Shown in pieces: positions 51,901 through 58,355 of a DNA stretch of 64,000 nucleotides. The translations under genes and the position numbers were made by a program. A model generated the notes under the pieces. That model ran no database searches and was not told the DNA's origin. It saw only the letters and a program-made list of their open reading frames with translations. How positions within the stretch are numbered: the stretch's first letter is position 1; each line of letters starts with the position of its first letter. The DNA is from Eublepharis macularius (lineage: Eukaryota > Chordata > Lepidosauria > Squamata > Eublepharidae): positions 62,511,766 to 62,575,765 of the forward strand of contig NC_072801.1 in assembly GCF_028583425.1 (NCBI RefSeq), given 5' to 3'.

Positions 51901-54131
51901 TGCTAGTTACTCTCCCAATGTGGGGCTGCACAGAAGGACGAAGACGATAAACAGGGTTTCTCACCTGTAACTGTTGATCGTCGAGTCTCTTCTGTGCAGA
52001 CACACATTCCCTCCCGCCTGCCCCGCTGTGAGTGCTTGGTTTCTTCCATTGTTTCTCCGGCGGCTCAGGTGAACTGAGGGAATGCCGGGGACGTTCGGAT
52101 ATATATGCATTCAAAATTGGCGGGAACACCGGCGCGCATGCGCGGTGGATCCGAACGTCCCCCTCACATCTCTTAGAGCTAGAAAAATCTTTTCCGCGGC
52201 TGGCCTGCGCCTGCGCAGTCCCAATGTGTGTCTGCACAGAAGAGACTCGACGATCAACAGTTACAGGTGAGAAACCCTGTTTTTTCTCACTCTCTGGGTA
52301 TCACTCCCAACAACTAACCAGTTCTCTTTTAAGAATCTCACCTGAGGATTAGTATTCAAGCTCCCTCTGCCACTTTGATGATTAATGACTTAGCTTTGAG
52401 TTTGAGTCTCTCTCTCTTTTGCACTCGCTACAGAGGGAACTACTTTCTTTCTTCCACATGCTTAACTGTGTGCTTTAGGGAGGATGGTAAATCACTGCCT
52501 CCTCCCCCTGAACAGGGGTTTTAACATGGGTCACAGAGATCAGAGCAGCTGCATTAAAAATGTAACGAAGTTTGATAAGAAGATAAAAAGCAAGCACAGC
52601 ATAAGTAAACACAACAGACTGAGCAAGGATCAAAGAAAAGGTGATATAAATGCAATCCTCTGCCCCTGAATCTTATATATCCCTAATAACGGTAAATAAA
52701 GATAGTTTATATAATTTTTGAAGTTGTAAACAATTAGAACTTATCCATTAGCCTGGTTTTAGCCTCTGGGCTTCTAGACACAATGGATTCCTTCCTTCTG
52801 CTTGTTGTCTAAGAGTCTCTCTACACAAGACATCTTACATGGGGATGCTCAAGCGACTTACTTTCATGTGGTCTGTCTGCCTAGCAGTGCATGTGTATCT
52901 ACAATGGGAGAACAAGTGCAAGATTTTTCACTTGAGCATCCCCATGTAAGATGTCTTGTGTAGAGAGTCTCTAAAACACCAAAGAGAAAATAGACTTATT
53001 CTTCCTTGTTTTTTTTCCATCTCCTCTTGGGTTCCCCCTCCCTTGTCAGCTCCTAATTCTCTTCCTGTTTGCATCTTTACACTTTGGCTTCTTGCAGCTC
53101 TCAATAGACTTAGGTGTGACTACTGGTAAGAAAGAGCACCTATAAGATTAACAAAATTTGTGGTACAGTATGAACTTTTGTGAGCCACAGCTCACTTCTT
53201 CAGATACTGGTAAAGAGTGATGTTGCCTACCTTTTGTTCTGCCTTGGCCAGGGCCATGTGCATCTCTATGGCTCTGGCTGCCTCTGTGCCTCAGAAGTGA
53301 TTCATACTCTTTCTCTTTTCCTTCCCTTACCAGCCTGTAAAAAATACCTTATACACTCTGAGCCTGTACAGAGTGCAAAAACAAAGAAAATCTCCTGTTT
53401 GGATTGTGAAATTTGGTATTAGTCCTGGGGTGTAAGGCATTTTTATCACATCCTCCATCACTACATTCTCCACTGCTGGGAAACAATCCCTGCTCTAGTC
53501 CAACCTTGTTCTCTTGCTTTCTCTTTTTCTACCGAGCTTCAGCATCTCTCCCCACCCTAACAAGTGAATTAGAATATGAACACATTTGGTACGTCTTGTT
53601 AAAATGGGCTCCTATAGTACTTACCAGAGGGTGTGGCTAGGGCTGATTAAGAGAAAACTGCTACTGGTGTAGCTGCCCAGCACAGCAGAAGTCTGAGAAT
53701 TCTAACTGTATTTTTGGGGGGTTTTTTTGTTTTTTGTGAAAGGGGACAACTTTTTAAAGTCTGCTGAGAATGCCAAATTCTTTTTTAAAATTGTATTTTT
53801 TAATTTAAAAATTTCCAATGACCCAACAGTTTTGGAAAATTCTGAAATACCTAGTTATGACTTTGGATGTAGATTCAAGCTTCTTTTTATAAACCCAGTG
53901 CTATCTCTGGTTCTTCCCTCCCACACACCAGGTGACATATTTGAGAGTTTCACCGACCACCCACCCCTAATTCTTCCCTGTGATGGTTTCCGCTTGCGTC
54001 TCTCAGAGCCCGTGTCCGACGACGTCCTCCATCGGCAACTTGTACGCCTGCGTCGGTTTCTGTGGGAGCTGGAGCGTGAATCCCTCCCAGCCAATCAAAG
54101 GGCAGTCTATGGCCTAGATTCCAGCCAATGA
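30960..54131 (+). CDS. RASIP1: Ras-interacting protein 1
   Basis: Eleven coding exons: 30960-31093, 33365-33945, 35340-35707, 36486-37133, 39310-39347, 41190-41341, 41781-41896, 42004-42244, 43734-43906, 46165-46312 and 53932-54131. The lengths sum to 2799 nt, an unbroken 932-residue protein (human 963). The order is a basic N-terminus (PVGLWINSPKKHFAKLGRRW), a Ras-association domain near residues 123-235 (GVLKIYGG, GANYKSVLATVRSTARQLV), an FHA-like region near 350-460 (HVFGR-type turn IFGRPE, THNGAPL, HFLFMYKDP) and a DIL domain near 610-870 (RPLMLWMANSMELLNLVQ, TFQQSVYYLTKTLYSALPAL, TNLDLVLDWLQG). RASIP1 binds Rap1/Ras, works with RADIL and ARHGAP29 to restrain RhoA, and is needed for endothelial tube formation. 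MAMSTR follows on the same strand as in human. No lesion seen. Confidence 0.96.
31546..31752 (-). mobile_element. tRNA-derived SINE in RASIP1 intron 1
   Basis: The minus strand reads GGCAGAGCATCTGCTTGGCA with an A box and CCCAGGTTCAATCCTCAGCA with a B box, running to AGTATAAGGCAGCTTCATGT. It is the same family as the split copy at 11561-12570. Confidence 0.7.
31978..32530 (+). mobile_element. Bov-B (RTE clade) LINE 3' end
   Basis: Encodes CESWTVKKADRKKIDSFEMW, CWRRVLWVPWTAKKTNK, YFGHIM and MLGKVEGGRKRGRLKMRWLD, the classic Bov-B C-terminus. It is followed by GGGTTGCCATAGGTTGGAGG, CGACTTGACAGCACA and a CA run. The copy is 5'-truncated with breaks in frame. Its 3' end is the sequence shared by the Sauria-type SINEs here. 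Confidence 0.88.
32961..33147 (+). mobile_element. 5S-rRNA-derived SINE in RASIP1 intron 1
   Basis: CCCTGAACTGGAGAGCCCAG, GATCTCAGAAACTAAGCAGG, TTGGTTAGTGATTGGATGGG, tail GGTAGCCAGGTCAGCTATGA. Confidence 0.75.
33213..33325 (-). mobile_element. MIR/CORE-like SINE fragment
   Basis: GGCTTGCCCAAGGCTATACA, GCAACCTTGTGGCAGAGCAG matches a MIR-type core on the minus strand. It ends 40 bp before RASIP1 exon 2. Confidence 0.45.
33365..33945 (+). CDS. RASIP1: RASIP1 exon 2, Ras-association domain
   Basis: 581 nt after a TTGCAG acceptor. It carries the serine/basic linker (KNKASRHKRLSTLFQRG), a glycine run, WASEKKLADIIDPLPED and the whole RA core. The core ends in LRAVGDSERPLVLQDVWKPK and RRFEIRRR. The donor is TTCAG/GTGAGT. 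Confidence 0.9.
34343..34620. mobile_element. Possible hAT-type MITE
   Basis: CAGGGTTCTCCAACCTTTTT is a typical hAT-like terminus, followed by repeated AAAATGGCTGCC words. The right end is not clear, so the limits are approximate. Confidence 0.4.
34621..35339. other. RASIP1 intron 2, right part
   Basis: No repeat or exon recognised between the hAT-like sequence and the exon at 35340. Confidence 0.4.
35708..36485. other. RASIP1 intron 3
   Basis: Intron with no repeat family I can name. Confidence 0.4.
36486..37133 (+). CDS. RASIP1: RASIP1 exon 4, FHA-like region
   Basis: 648 nt, the largest RASIP1 exon, from EFVIHVMTRRRHIFGR to ARIAQLVKEAVW. It includes YVDTFLTAPDILPRHC, MVRPFRGASITHNGAPL and GDLLGMGQHFLFMYKDP, all closely matching human RASIP1. 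Confidence 0.9.
37221..37438. mobile_element. AGGGTTGCCA-end MITE, form B
   Basis: AGGGTTGCCAGCCTTCAG head, GAAAATGGCAGCTTTGGAGG core, and GGAGTTAGCAACCCTACT end. It lies less than 100 bp after RASIP1 exon 4. Confidence 0.7.
37456..37659. mobile_element. AGGGTTGCCA-end MITE, form B, tandem neighbour
   Basis: CTTGCCAGCCTCTTGGTGGG head and CTGGAGTTGGCAACCCTAGT end, in the same orientation as the preceding copy and separated by under 20 bp. Confidence 0.7.
37858..38060 (-). mobile_element. 5S-rRNA-derived SINE, minus strand
   Basis: Reads in complement: CAAGTTGCAGCTGACCTATG tail, then ATCAGATGAGATAAGGCTAG and CCTGGGCAATCCAGGCCAGG head. Confidence 0.65.
38365..38560 (+). mobile_element. tRNA-derived SINE
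   Basis: ATAGTTAGAGTGTCGAACTG, CCCAGGTTCAAATCCCTGCT with a clear B box, then CTGGGTGACCTTGGGCCAGT and CTCTCAGCCTAAACCGCCTC. Confidence 0.7.
38668..38880 (+). mobile_element. 5S-rRNA-derived SINE
   Basis: GCCCTGACCTGGATAGCCC head, AATCTTGTCAAATCTTGGAA, AGTAATGGGATGGGAGACCT, tail CCATAGGTCAGCTGTAATTT. Confidence 0.7.
40005..40205 (+). mobile_element. tRNA-derived SINE
   Basis: ACTCAGGTTTGATTCCCTGC B box, GCTGGGTGATCTTGGACCAG, CTCTCAGCCTAACCTGCATC, GTAAGCCGCTTTGGGGAGAA. Confidence 0.65.
40289..40631. mobile_element. MITE with GATTCAGACAT ends
   Basis: Left GATTCAGACATAACACAACA, CCATGGTTTATT pairs in complement with right AATTAAACCATTGTTTTGAA, TAATGTCTGAATC, about 33 bp with a few mismatches. 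The element is about 343 bp in RASIP1 intron 5. It looks hAT- or mariner-like, with no clear target duplication. Confidence 0.65.
42359..42568 (+). mobile_element. 5S-rRNA-derived SINE in RASIP1 intron 8
   Basis: GCCCTGACATGGATGGCCCA head, AATCTTGTCTGTTCTTTGGA, AGTAATTGGATAGGAGACCA, tail GGGTCGCCATAAGTTGATTG. Confidence 0.72.
42700..42850 (+). mobile_element. tRNA-type SINE 3' part
   Basis: CGGTGACTTTGGGCCAGTTA, CTCTCAGCCTAACCTACCTC, GATTGTTGTATGGATAAAAA. The tRNA-like head is missing. Confidence 0.5.
43987..44196. mobile_element. AGGGTTGCCA-end MITE, form A
   Basis: AGTTGCCAACTGGATTGGGA head, CCAAAGCAGCCATTTTCTCC core, CTGGTGGTTGGCATTC end. It begins about 80 bp after RASIP1 exon 9. Confidence 0.7.
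45037..45405 (+). mobile_element. tRNA-derived SINE split by a MITE
   Basis: Head GGTTAAGTGGTTGAACTGCG, AATCAGCACTCTG, then the MITE. It resumes at CTGGTTTGAATCCCACTACT and runs to GTTCACCGCTCTGATTGGGG and TTATTATAAGC. Confidence 0.65.
45072..45232. mobile_element. Palindromic MITE with GGCCGTTTCC ends
   Basis: Left GGCCGTTTCCACACGGCTTA, CCTTTTGCCAGGAT pairs with right ATCCTGACAAAAGGTAAGCC, ATGTGGAAACGGCC. The arms continue inward with GCGATTTCACG/CGTGAAATTG complementarity, so almost all 161 bp fold back. Flanks are ATG and CTG. The ends resemble those at 4143-4768. Confidence 0.75.
45406..46164. other. RASIP1 intron 9, right part
   Basis: GC-moderate intron DNA with no exon or repeat family identified. 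Confidence 0.4.
46505..46662 (+). repeat. DIRS left inverted terminal repeat
   Basis: 158 bp from CACATTGGGACTGCGCAG to CATTCCCTCAGTTC. It is the reverse complement of 52071-52228 with no difference I can see. It contains CpG-rich TGCGCAGGCGCAGG and CGCGCATGCGCGCC stretches. Confidence 0.9.
46792..48936 (+). CDS. DIRS ORF1, gag-like protein
   Basis: About 714 residues from the ATG of MSQTSLFKKCHKCGTKM. A Cys/His cluster at the N-terminus (CHKCG, ELCLICLGEGHVVERCSIC) is followed by a long Pro/Ser-rich stretch and a conserved C-terminal region (KVERYYRLKQDDCPYLFNHP, KLYSSASLGFRIANFQAIM). It ends in an Arg/Gly/Tyr-rich tail, likely nucleic-acid binding. This is the usual ORF1 of vertebrate DIRS elements. 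Confidence 0.85.
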   Translation: MSQTSLFKKCHKCGTKMTHSDGHELCLICLGEGHVVERCSICMSFTPKARSDRKARLRAFLWDANLLPPKPSGSSGDRPRSAAPSPAPSRKSPEPLPSEPTGQPVPEARPDSGSGDRPSSRKAKKRSAPKPKSSSKPSVREAVSEPPSKKAKAKSRAKGRALSPAPTVLPGSPAEPVLIPDDVVSLHTPSPPCTPPPSVPEEFMPFPSFPEPFQSFERSLPSAPAPSEASVPLPSTSSVPMPLRWPAPVPAPLPPCQPVAGVGNMTSWQDFVAWFQQSLPFLQHPSVPMVSVPAQPVGLPAPAPPPPGLPLRPPVPATYPSAPTAHRSSVPTQTSPEFSDSEDDEGLASPSECSSDAASDPSPDDTVGGPRSSSPNDDYRLFSEQMVRMAAALEIDVSSTTSKPKSKLLEALYSGSPASVAFPPVEDFVDNALALWQAPASLSATAKKVERYYRLKQDDCPYLFNHPKPSSIVAEEGQARFRSGSSSAPADREGRKLDGVGRKLYSSASLGFRIANFQAIMGSYNLFLWKRLSSYLSDLPEDRRHLVKALQAEAVKLSKQQMTAGKDAADSAARAMATSVVLRRHAWLRSTALPPEKKAKVEDFPFEGPQLFSEKTDESLSLMKKNQQTAKSLGVAPSAQSSGPRYRYGRFRSYQTPYQPYQQRQGRFFSGQSYGHRSYSAQQRHPSRRSGRSKGRQQPSSPKPSTSAQKPSVF
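48958..50856 (+). CDS. DIRS reverse transcriptase/RNase H ORF
   Basis: RT blocks are SRPILDLRGLNGYLK, LAILDLKDAYFHISI, LPFGLASAPRVFTK and YLDDWLLVG. RNase H follows with acidic residues in VYTDASNLGWGG, INLLELRAIRYSL, VLSDNTTACYYLN and HIAGDLNTSADALSR. A further C-terminal block (PLVDLFATARNKQAPLFCSR) is in the position of the DIRS methyltransferase-like region. The exact translation start is not assigned. Confidence 0.9.
   Translation: MASEGASSAAQFLDRLRPFLPCWQRVTSDAWVLSIVAHGYKLMFTDAPPLSLPPRCSPCCDVVLHNNVMELVTKGAVRVVNVSTSPWGFYSRYFLVDKKGGGSRPILDLRGLNGYLKAEKFRMLTLARVMELLEVGVWLAILDLKDAYFHISIFEGHRKYLRFVYGNSVYEYTVLPFGLASAPRVFTKCMATVVACLRSQGCFIYPYLDDWLLVGPSPDSLQAHIALTLSVLARLGLVVNGDKSILTPGMAIRFIGVHFNSLLGRAYLPPDRLARLSALARHFMHCRYQTALLVQTLLGLMASTTGVVFFARLRMRPLQNWFVRRYNPLTMGLHQRFSIPRVVLRSLAWWTVPGNLSEGCPFGPFLAEVTVYTDASNLGWGGRCGQLSAQGIWSPSEASMHINLLELRAIRYSLASFADAIRNRRVQVLSDNTTACYYLNKQGGTVSLKLCKEATTLWNWAMVNNVLPRAVHIAGDLNTSADALSRVFLPQHEWSLNRVYLDQVFRTWGTPLVDLFATARNKQAPLFCSRAGIGRHSLGDAFQIPWSPGLFYAFPPFPLLYKVLSRVRAYRTRCILVAPRWPRQDWFPLLLSLSQGRCLPLPHAPDLLTRDGVWHHDVAVLNLAAWLLGNRE
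50853..51872 (+). CDS. DIRS tyrosine recombinase
   Basis: About 339 residues from MNLSSGVLGVILNARKPSTR. It has a SAM-like N-terminal part and a phage-integrase-type catalytic part, with the first arginine in SSRRVGELSAL, HSTR in TAHSTRAQAASAA, and a likely nucleophile tyrosine in FIKHYSVD. Its ATG overlaps the stop of the preceding ORF as ATGA. The frame is open further upstream, so other starts are possible. Confidence 0.88.
   Translation: MNLSSGVLGVILNARKPSTRLSYQRKWSRFSRWLAPKGVSPFSCPLPVILDYLLDLCSQGLAFSSIKVHMAAISAFHEQIDGKTVFTHWLSKQFLKGLFKTFPPRAHPIPQWSLSLVLSRLMLQPFEPLSSCPLPLLTQKVAFLVAITSSRRVGELSALRCDPPFLQFFPGTVMLHTSMEFLPKVVSRFHLQQKVFLPSFFPTPSSPGERALHTLDVKRALLFYLHRTKCFRKSPALFVCYSGPRKGSPASAQSISRWIVSTIKLCYQHAGVQCPLLVTAHSTRAQAASAAFLRGVPLRDVCQAATWSTADTFIKHYSVDVHARRDSAVGTAVLQSLFK
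51913..52007 (+). repeat. DIRS internal complementary region
   Basis: The first part (51913-51948) is the reverse complement of the element's left outer end (46479-46514). The second part (51949-52007) is the reverse complement of its right outer end (about 52224-52282). Both outer ends are thus joined in one internal template, the hallmark used by DIRS elements to rebuild their ends through a circle. Confidence 0.88.
52071..52228 (-). repeat. DIRS right inverted terminal repeat
   Basis: 158 bp, the reverse complement of 46505-46662. It is followed to 52282 by the right outer end that matches the internal complementary region. Confidence 0.9.
52812..52972. mobile_element. Palindromic MITE with GAGTCTCTCTACAC ends
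   Basis: Left AGTCTCTCTACACAAGACAT, CTTACATGGGGATGCTCAAG pairs with right CTTGAGCATCCCCATGTAAG, ATGTCTTGTGTAGAGAGTCT over roughly 42 bp, nearly perfectly. It is flanked by TCTAA-like sequence on both sides, and the total is about 161 bp. It lies in the last RASIP1 intron, 0.5 kb after the DIRS copy. Confidence 0.8.
53131..53211 (-). repeat. Short interspersed unit, third copy, inverted
   Basis: GCACCTATAAGATTAACAAA, GAGCCACAGCTCACTTCTTC. The complement reads like the unit at 21599-21687. Confidence 0.55.
53932..54131 (+). CDS. RASIP1: RASIP1 last coding exon
   Basis: Begins after CCACACACCAG with the split serine codon and DIFESFTDHPPLILP, and ends ANQRAVYGLDSSQ then TGA. A 7.6-kb intron holding a DIRS element separates it from the preceding exon. 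Confidence 0.92.
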
Positions 54132-54444
54132 GGAGGAGGGATGGCACCAGTATTCAAGATGGTTTCGGGTCCTCAGGAAGCTCTTGCCAGAACACTTCCT
54201 CAGTGGATTTTGGAAGAGGCGGAAGAACCTTAAACCATTTGGTTTACCTAATACAGGGTTGCCTTGAAGTTCAAAGATCATTTATTACATCCAAGGCCAG
54301 AAATAATTGGCCACTGGCTGCTCATCACCTGATGTCAGCTGCTTATTCGAGAGACTGCAGTATTTTCCCACCTCAAACTCGGCTGCTTTTTTGGGCCCCA
54401 GATCACACTATTTGTCACAAACTATGTATTCTTTTCTACACAAC

Positions 54445-54450
54445 AATAAA
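54445..54450 (+). terminator. Polyadenylation signal of RASIP1
   Basis: AATAAA about 314 nt after the stop codon, in a T-rich setting. Confidence 0.6.
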
Positions 54451-54469
54451 ATTATTCATCGAGACAAAG

Positions 54470-55904
54470 AAATTGGACAGATAATCTCAAAGCAAAAGAA
54501 GCCTCAGAAAGCCGGAACTGCTGTAAGAGTCAGGACAAGAGGATGTTGGAGGCGAGGGATAATACTGGCTACACTCATCTCCATAGCAGGCACTTATGTG
54601 GTTTACATGGTCTGTGTTTGACTGTGAAATGCCATGCTGCATGGGGGTTGGGAGCCAGGGCTTTTGGTGTCTTCCATACAGCCCCTGGTGTCTCTGGGAC
54701 GTGCCTCTTTCCATTGTCCCAGACCACAAGTGCTATCTTTATCAACAGCGTCAGGCCTACGGCTGCTGCTGGAATTAATCTTTGAAATCTGAGCCTGGGA
54801 AAGACCTATGAGCTCATTCAGCCCACTGCCCAGCACCAATGTATAGAGCTCCCAGCAAAGAGATCAGAGCCAGAGGGTGGTTTTGTAGTGGCCCAAGGGA
54901 TATCGCAGCCATGCCATGAGAATCCAGAACTCAGGTTGCAGAGGAGCAAGGAAAACATACCTTAGAGACGTGAATCGCAAGCCCCCATTCCTCTTCCGCA
55001 ACAAATACATTGCATGCATATTCTGGTTCCTGGAGCAACAGAGATATGCATATATCCAGACATGTTACAAACAACTCAGGCTCTCTCACAGAAGACTTCA
55101 CACACTCATTCTGTGCCACAGACACAGCCAGTATGTTACTTTTCTGCACAGCCATGTACAACTGTCTCATTCTGAATCACATCAGTGTCGAGCCCAGGAA
55201 TGTCTCCTCTGAGCGGCAACTAGTCTCCAGAATCTCAGGCAGAGAAAGGCATTTCCCAGCACCTGCCACCTGCAATGCTTTTTGCTGGGAGATGGAGCCT
55301 GTGCTAGTTGGCTACAGCCCCCATACATAAAACTAGCATTCCATAGGCACAACACGTTGCACATGTACCCTCTCTCTTTCTTAGACACAACCTGCCAAGA
55401 TATTTGTATTGGCAAACAAAAGAAATGCATGGCCTTGGAGATGAAGGGCACTAGCATCTCCAAATGGCCATCCCCGCCCCCCTTTAAAGTACAGAAAAGC
55501 CATGAGGAGGAAGGATCCGGGATCCGACTTGTACAATTTTTAGAGAGAAAAAAGGAGTGATTTATATATGAGTGTATGTATCTGAGTACAGAAAGCCTCA
55601 TGAGATATAGCCTTTGTGTCTCACGGAAAGCCAATCTTCTAAACACTATACATACAAACAATCTCTCTCTGGCATTCACACACCTACAACCTATAATATG
55701 TCCCGTTGTACTATACGCTGTTTCTGCTTAGCTCACTTGCGGAGCCCTACCAAGCAAATTGCGCTGCTGCATCCCAGTGGTGGAGGGGGGTAAATCTTTT
55801 CTCACATTCACCAGGAGGGGTCAGTGTTGCTTATCTAGTTACACTTAATGGGCTTAAATTTTTCGGGCAGACACAAAGACATACAGTTTAGGGCACATCT
55901 GCAT

Positions 55905-55942
<38 letters not shown>

Positions 55943-56855
55943 ATTTTGTTCCAACCCAGGAGCTGGTTCAGAGGAAGGTGGGATAGGGGTGGTGCCAAGG
56001 GGCATGGCTCAAAGCAGGGGGCAGGGCGAGGGAGCATGTCTGACTTTAAATACCCTGGTCAAAATCTGATCCGCCGCGTCAGTGAAATCCAGTGCGGGCC
56101 CTGGACGGCTGGCAACAGGTGACACCTGTTGTGTGAAGTAACGCTCCCTGTGGCCCGACAGCAGCCGCTGGGAAAGGGCAAAGGGAACCCAGCAAGCGCC
56201 CACCTCAGTCACTCAGGGTCTTGACTGCGTCTGGCATGAGAAAGGCATCCATTTTGATCGTCAGTGAAAGGGCTCTGGCCAGTTTGTGTTTCAGGCTACC
56301 TGGAATAATTACGCAGGATGTCTGTGCCCCTGACCCACCAACCTGCCCCATATTGATCCCCTCACCAGTTTAAGATTTCTTCCCCATGTTTCTGTTTTGT
56401 CCCATGAGAAGCTGCATGTTTCTCTGCATTCCTCTCTCCGAGCCATGGGACTAACTCCCCACCCTTTCCCATTATGTATGGAAGGGGCTTGCAGTGGCTA
56501 TGGCTGGTGCAAAAGTGAAGCGATCCCCTGAAAGGGATCTTTGGCTAGTAAAGTCCTGAGGCAGCCCAGTACCTGGGAGAGTGGGTTGCTGTCAGATCCA
56601 GGCACTTGATCTCTGAACCTTAACCAGAAAATGCCCTAAATCTGGCTCAATTGGCAAGTAATAAAATTTGCATTATGATGCAAAGTGCTGGGCAAAATAC
56701 ATTACTGAGTGTGCCTCCGATGAACCCTTTTAAAACGGCTGCCAGGGGTGCTCTTAGATGGCCAGGACTCCTGGGGAAGACAAAGGCGAAGGAGGGCCCT
56801 GGCAGCACAGAGGGGAATTAAGGTGCTGATGAACGGGAGCCCTCATAACTCCCCT
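54470..56855. other. RASIP1-MAMSTR intergenic region
   Basis: About 2.4 kb. Open frames near 54916 and 55182 match no family I know. Apart from the CT/CA run nothing could be named. Confidence 0.35.
55908..55942. repeat. (CT)n(CA)n microsatellite
   Basis: Several CT units followed by about thirteen CA units. Confidence 0.85.
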
Positions 56856-56858
56856 GTA

Positions 56859-57051
56859 GGGTTGCCAATCTCCAGGTGGGGCCTGGAATTCTCCTGGAAT
56901 TATAACTGATCTCCAGACTAGAGAGTAGTTCTCCTAGAGGAGATGGCAGCTGCAGAGGGCAAACTTTACGGCATCACATCCTTGCTGAGCTTTCTTCCCA
57001 GGCATCACCCCCAAAGCCCACGGAAGTTCCCAAGTCGGAGGTGGCAACTCT
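56859..57051. mobile_element. AGGGTTGCCA-end MITE, form B
   Basis: AGGGTTGCCAATCTCCAGGT head, GAGATGGCAGCTGCAGAGGG core, GGAGGTGGCAACTC end. It abuts the CpG-rich region. Confidence 0.65.
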
Positions 57052-57199
57052 GCTCCCCTGGGATTGTAGTTAGGGGTCACAAGAGGAGAGGCATCTCTCT
57101 AAAGGATGGCAGGAGCTTGGGGACAAGGCAGTTCGGGAGCTAGGGCTCATGGGTCCTCCAGCGGTTTGGGGGTGCAGGACCCCAGAATTCCCGAGGAAA

Positions 57200-57900
57200 T
57201 GAGTGGGTGAAACAGGCCAAAGATCCTGGCTTCCCTGGAGAAAGTGTGGGATCTAGCGCCCTCCTGGAGCCCGGACTCCTGGGTTCCCTAGGAGAGGAGT
57301 GGGGTCCGGCGGGCCAGCAGGCGGAGCTCGGGGATCTTGGCGGGGGGGAGGGGGCTGTCCTGCTGAGCCAGCAGCGCGTTCCGGGTGTCGGGTGTCGCGG
57401 CAGGTGGCACCCGTGGGGAGGGGCGGCGAGCATGGCAGAGGCACAGGGACGTCCCAGCTGCCCGGGGCCGGGGAGGGGGGCACGGTGGCGTCTGACCCCC
57501 AGGCGGGGGGCAGAGCCCTCGGCCCAACCCTCTCCGGAGCTCCCTGCGCTTGGCTTCTCCGGCTGCCATCCTCACCTGGGCACGGGCAGCGAGAAAAAGA
57601 AGGACAGCCCTCCCCTTCGGAGAGGCGGGCAGACCCTCCCAGAGAAGCCGTCGGGGGAAGCGGGGCTCCGGACGGGCGGCCAGGCCAGCGATTCCCGACG
57701 CCCAGCAGCCAGAGAAGGGCTCTCTCGCTTCCATTCCGGTGAGCAGGACGCCTGGGTTCTTTGCGGGGAGGGGGGTGGGGGGTTACGTCTGGCGGACTGC
57801 GGGAGAAGGGAGCGCGAGCAGAGAGGAGCAGGGCTCCCTTAGGGGTGCTGGGGGTGTTCGGGGGGGGGGGGGCCTCTGGAGAAAGGCAGACTCGGGGCTG
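57200..57900 (+). promoter_or_regulatory. MAMSTR: CpG-rich putative MAMSTR promoter and first exon
   Basis: The only host region here with dense CpG and GC boxes (GGGGAGGGGCGGCG near 57415). A donor site CCATTCCG/GTGAGC at 57738/57739 could end a non-coding first exon that splices to the acceptor at 58704. The transcription start cannot be placed exactly. Long open frames across it are compositional. Confidence 0.55.
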
Positions 57901-58044
57901 TGAGGCTGTAAAAAAAAACCCACCGGGGTTGCCTCTTCTCCCTCCCGAGCAGCGGTCCTGTGCCTTTAACGGCTGCCCGACAGGCAGGCATTCAGCGGGT
58001 GAAGCTCTACCTATCCCTCTCTCACCCTTTTATCTTGCTCTTGT

Positions 58045-58258
58045 AGGGTTGCCAGCCTCTAGATAGTGGCTGGAGATCTCTCGGATTGCAATTGATCTCC
58101 AGGCCACAAAGGCCAGTTCCCCTGGAGAAAGTGGCTGCTTTGGGGGGGGTGGACTTTATGGCATTATACCATGCTGAGGTCAGGTCCCTCCCCTCCTCCA
58201 ATCCCACCCTTTCCAGGCTGCACCCCTCAAATCTCCAGTAATTTCCTGGCAACACTAC
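58045..58258. mobile_element. AGGGTTGCCA-end MITE, form B
   Basis: AGGGTTGCCAGCCTCTAG head, GAAAGTGGCTGCTTTGGGGG core, TTTCCTGGCAACACTAC end. Confidence 0.65.
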
Positions 58259-58355
58259 CCCAAAGAGTGTGGGGCACAGTGCAAGTGTCATCACAACAAC
58301 CTTGCAAGGCAGGTCATGCTAAGACAGAGTGGTCCCAGATCACCTAGTCGGCTTC
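58259..58355 (-). mobile_element. MIR-like SINE fragment
   Basis: CACAACAACCTTGCAAGGCA, GGTCATGCTAAGACAGAGTG, CAGATCACCTAGTCGGCTTC resembles a core-SINE in complement. Confidence 0.4.

Larger units (their letters stand above)
46479..52282 (+). mobile_element. DIRS-type tyrosine-recombinase retrotransposon
   Basis: A 5.8-kb element in the last intron of RASIP1, sense to the gene. Parts in order are the left inverted repeat, ORF1 (gag-like), an RT/RNase H ORF, a tyrosine-recombinase ORF, the internal complementary region, and the right inverted repeat. This is the DIRS layout, which uses a recombinase in place of a DDE integrase. The inverted repeats look identical by eye and the three coding parts are open across their length, so the copy looks whole and is probably a recent arrival. 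Flanking target duplications are not seen, as expected for this family. Confidence 0.92.

Noticed and set aside
54916-55330. Open frames downstream of RASIP1 as a separate small gene
   Set aside because: They have no recognisable motif, no splice-supported extension and no family match.
57207-57903. Overlapping open frames in the CpG-rich region
   Set aside because: No frame shows domain or family resemblance, and the region fits a promoter and leader better. The possible upstream ORF is kept only as a finding.
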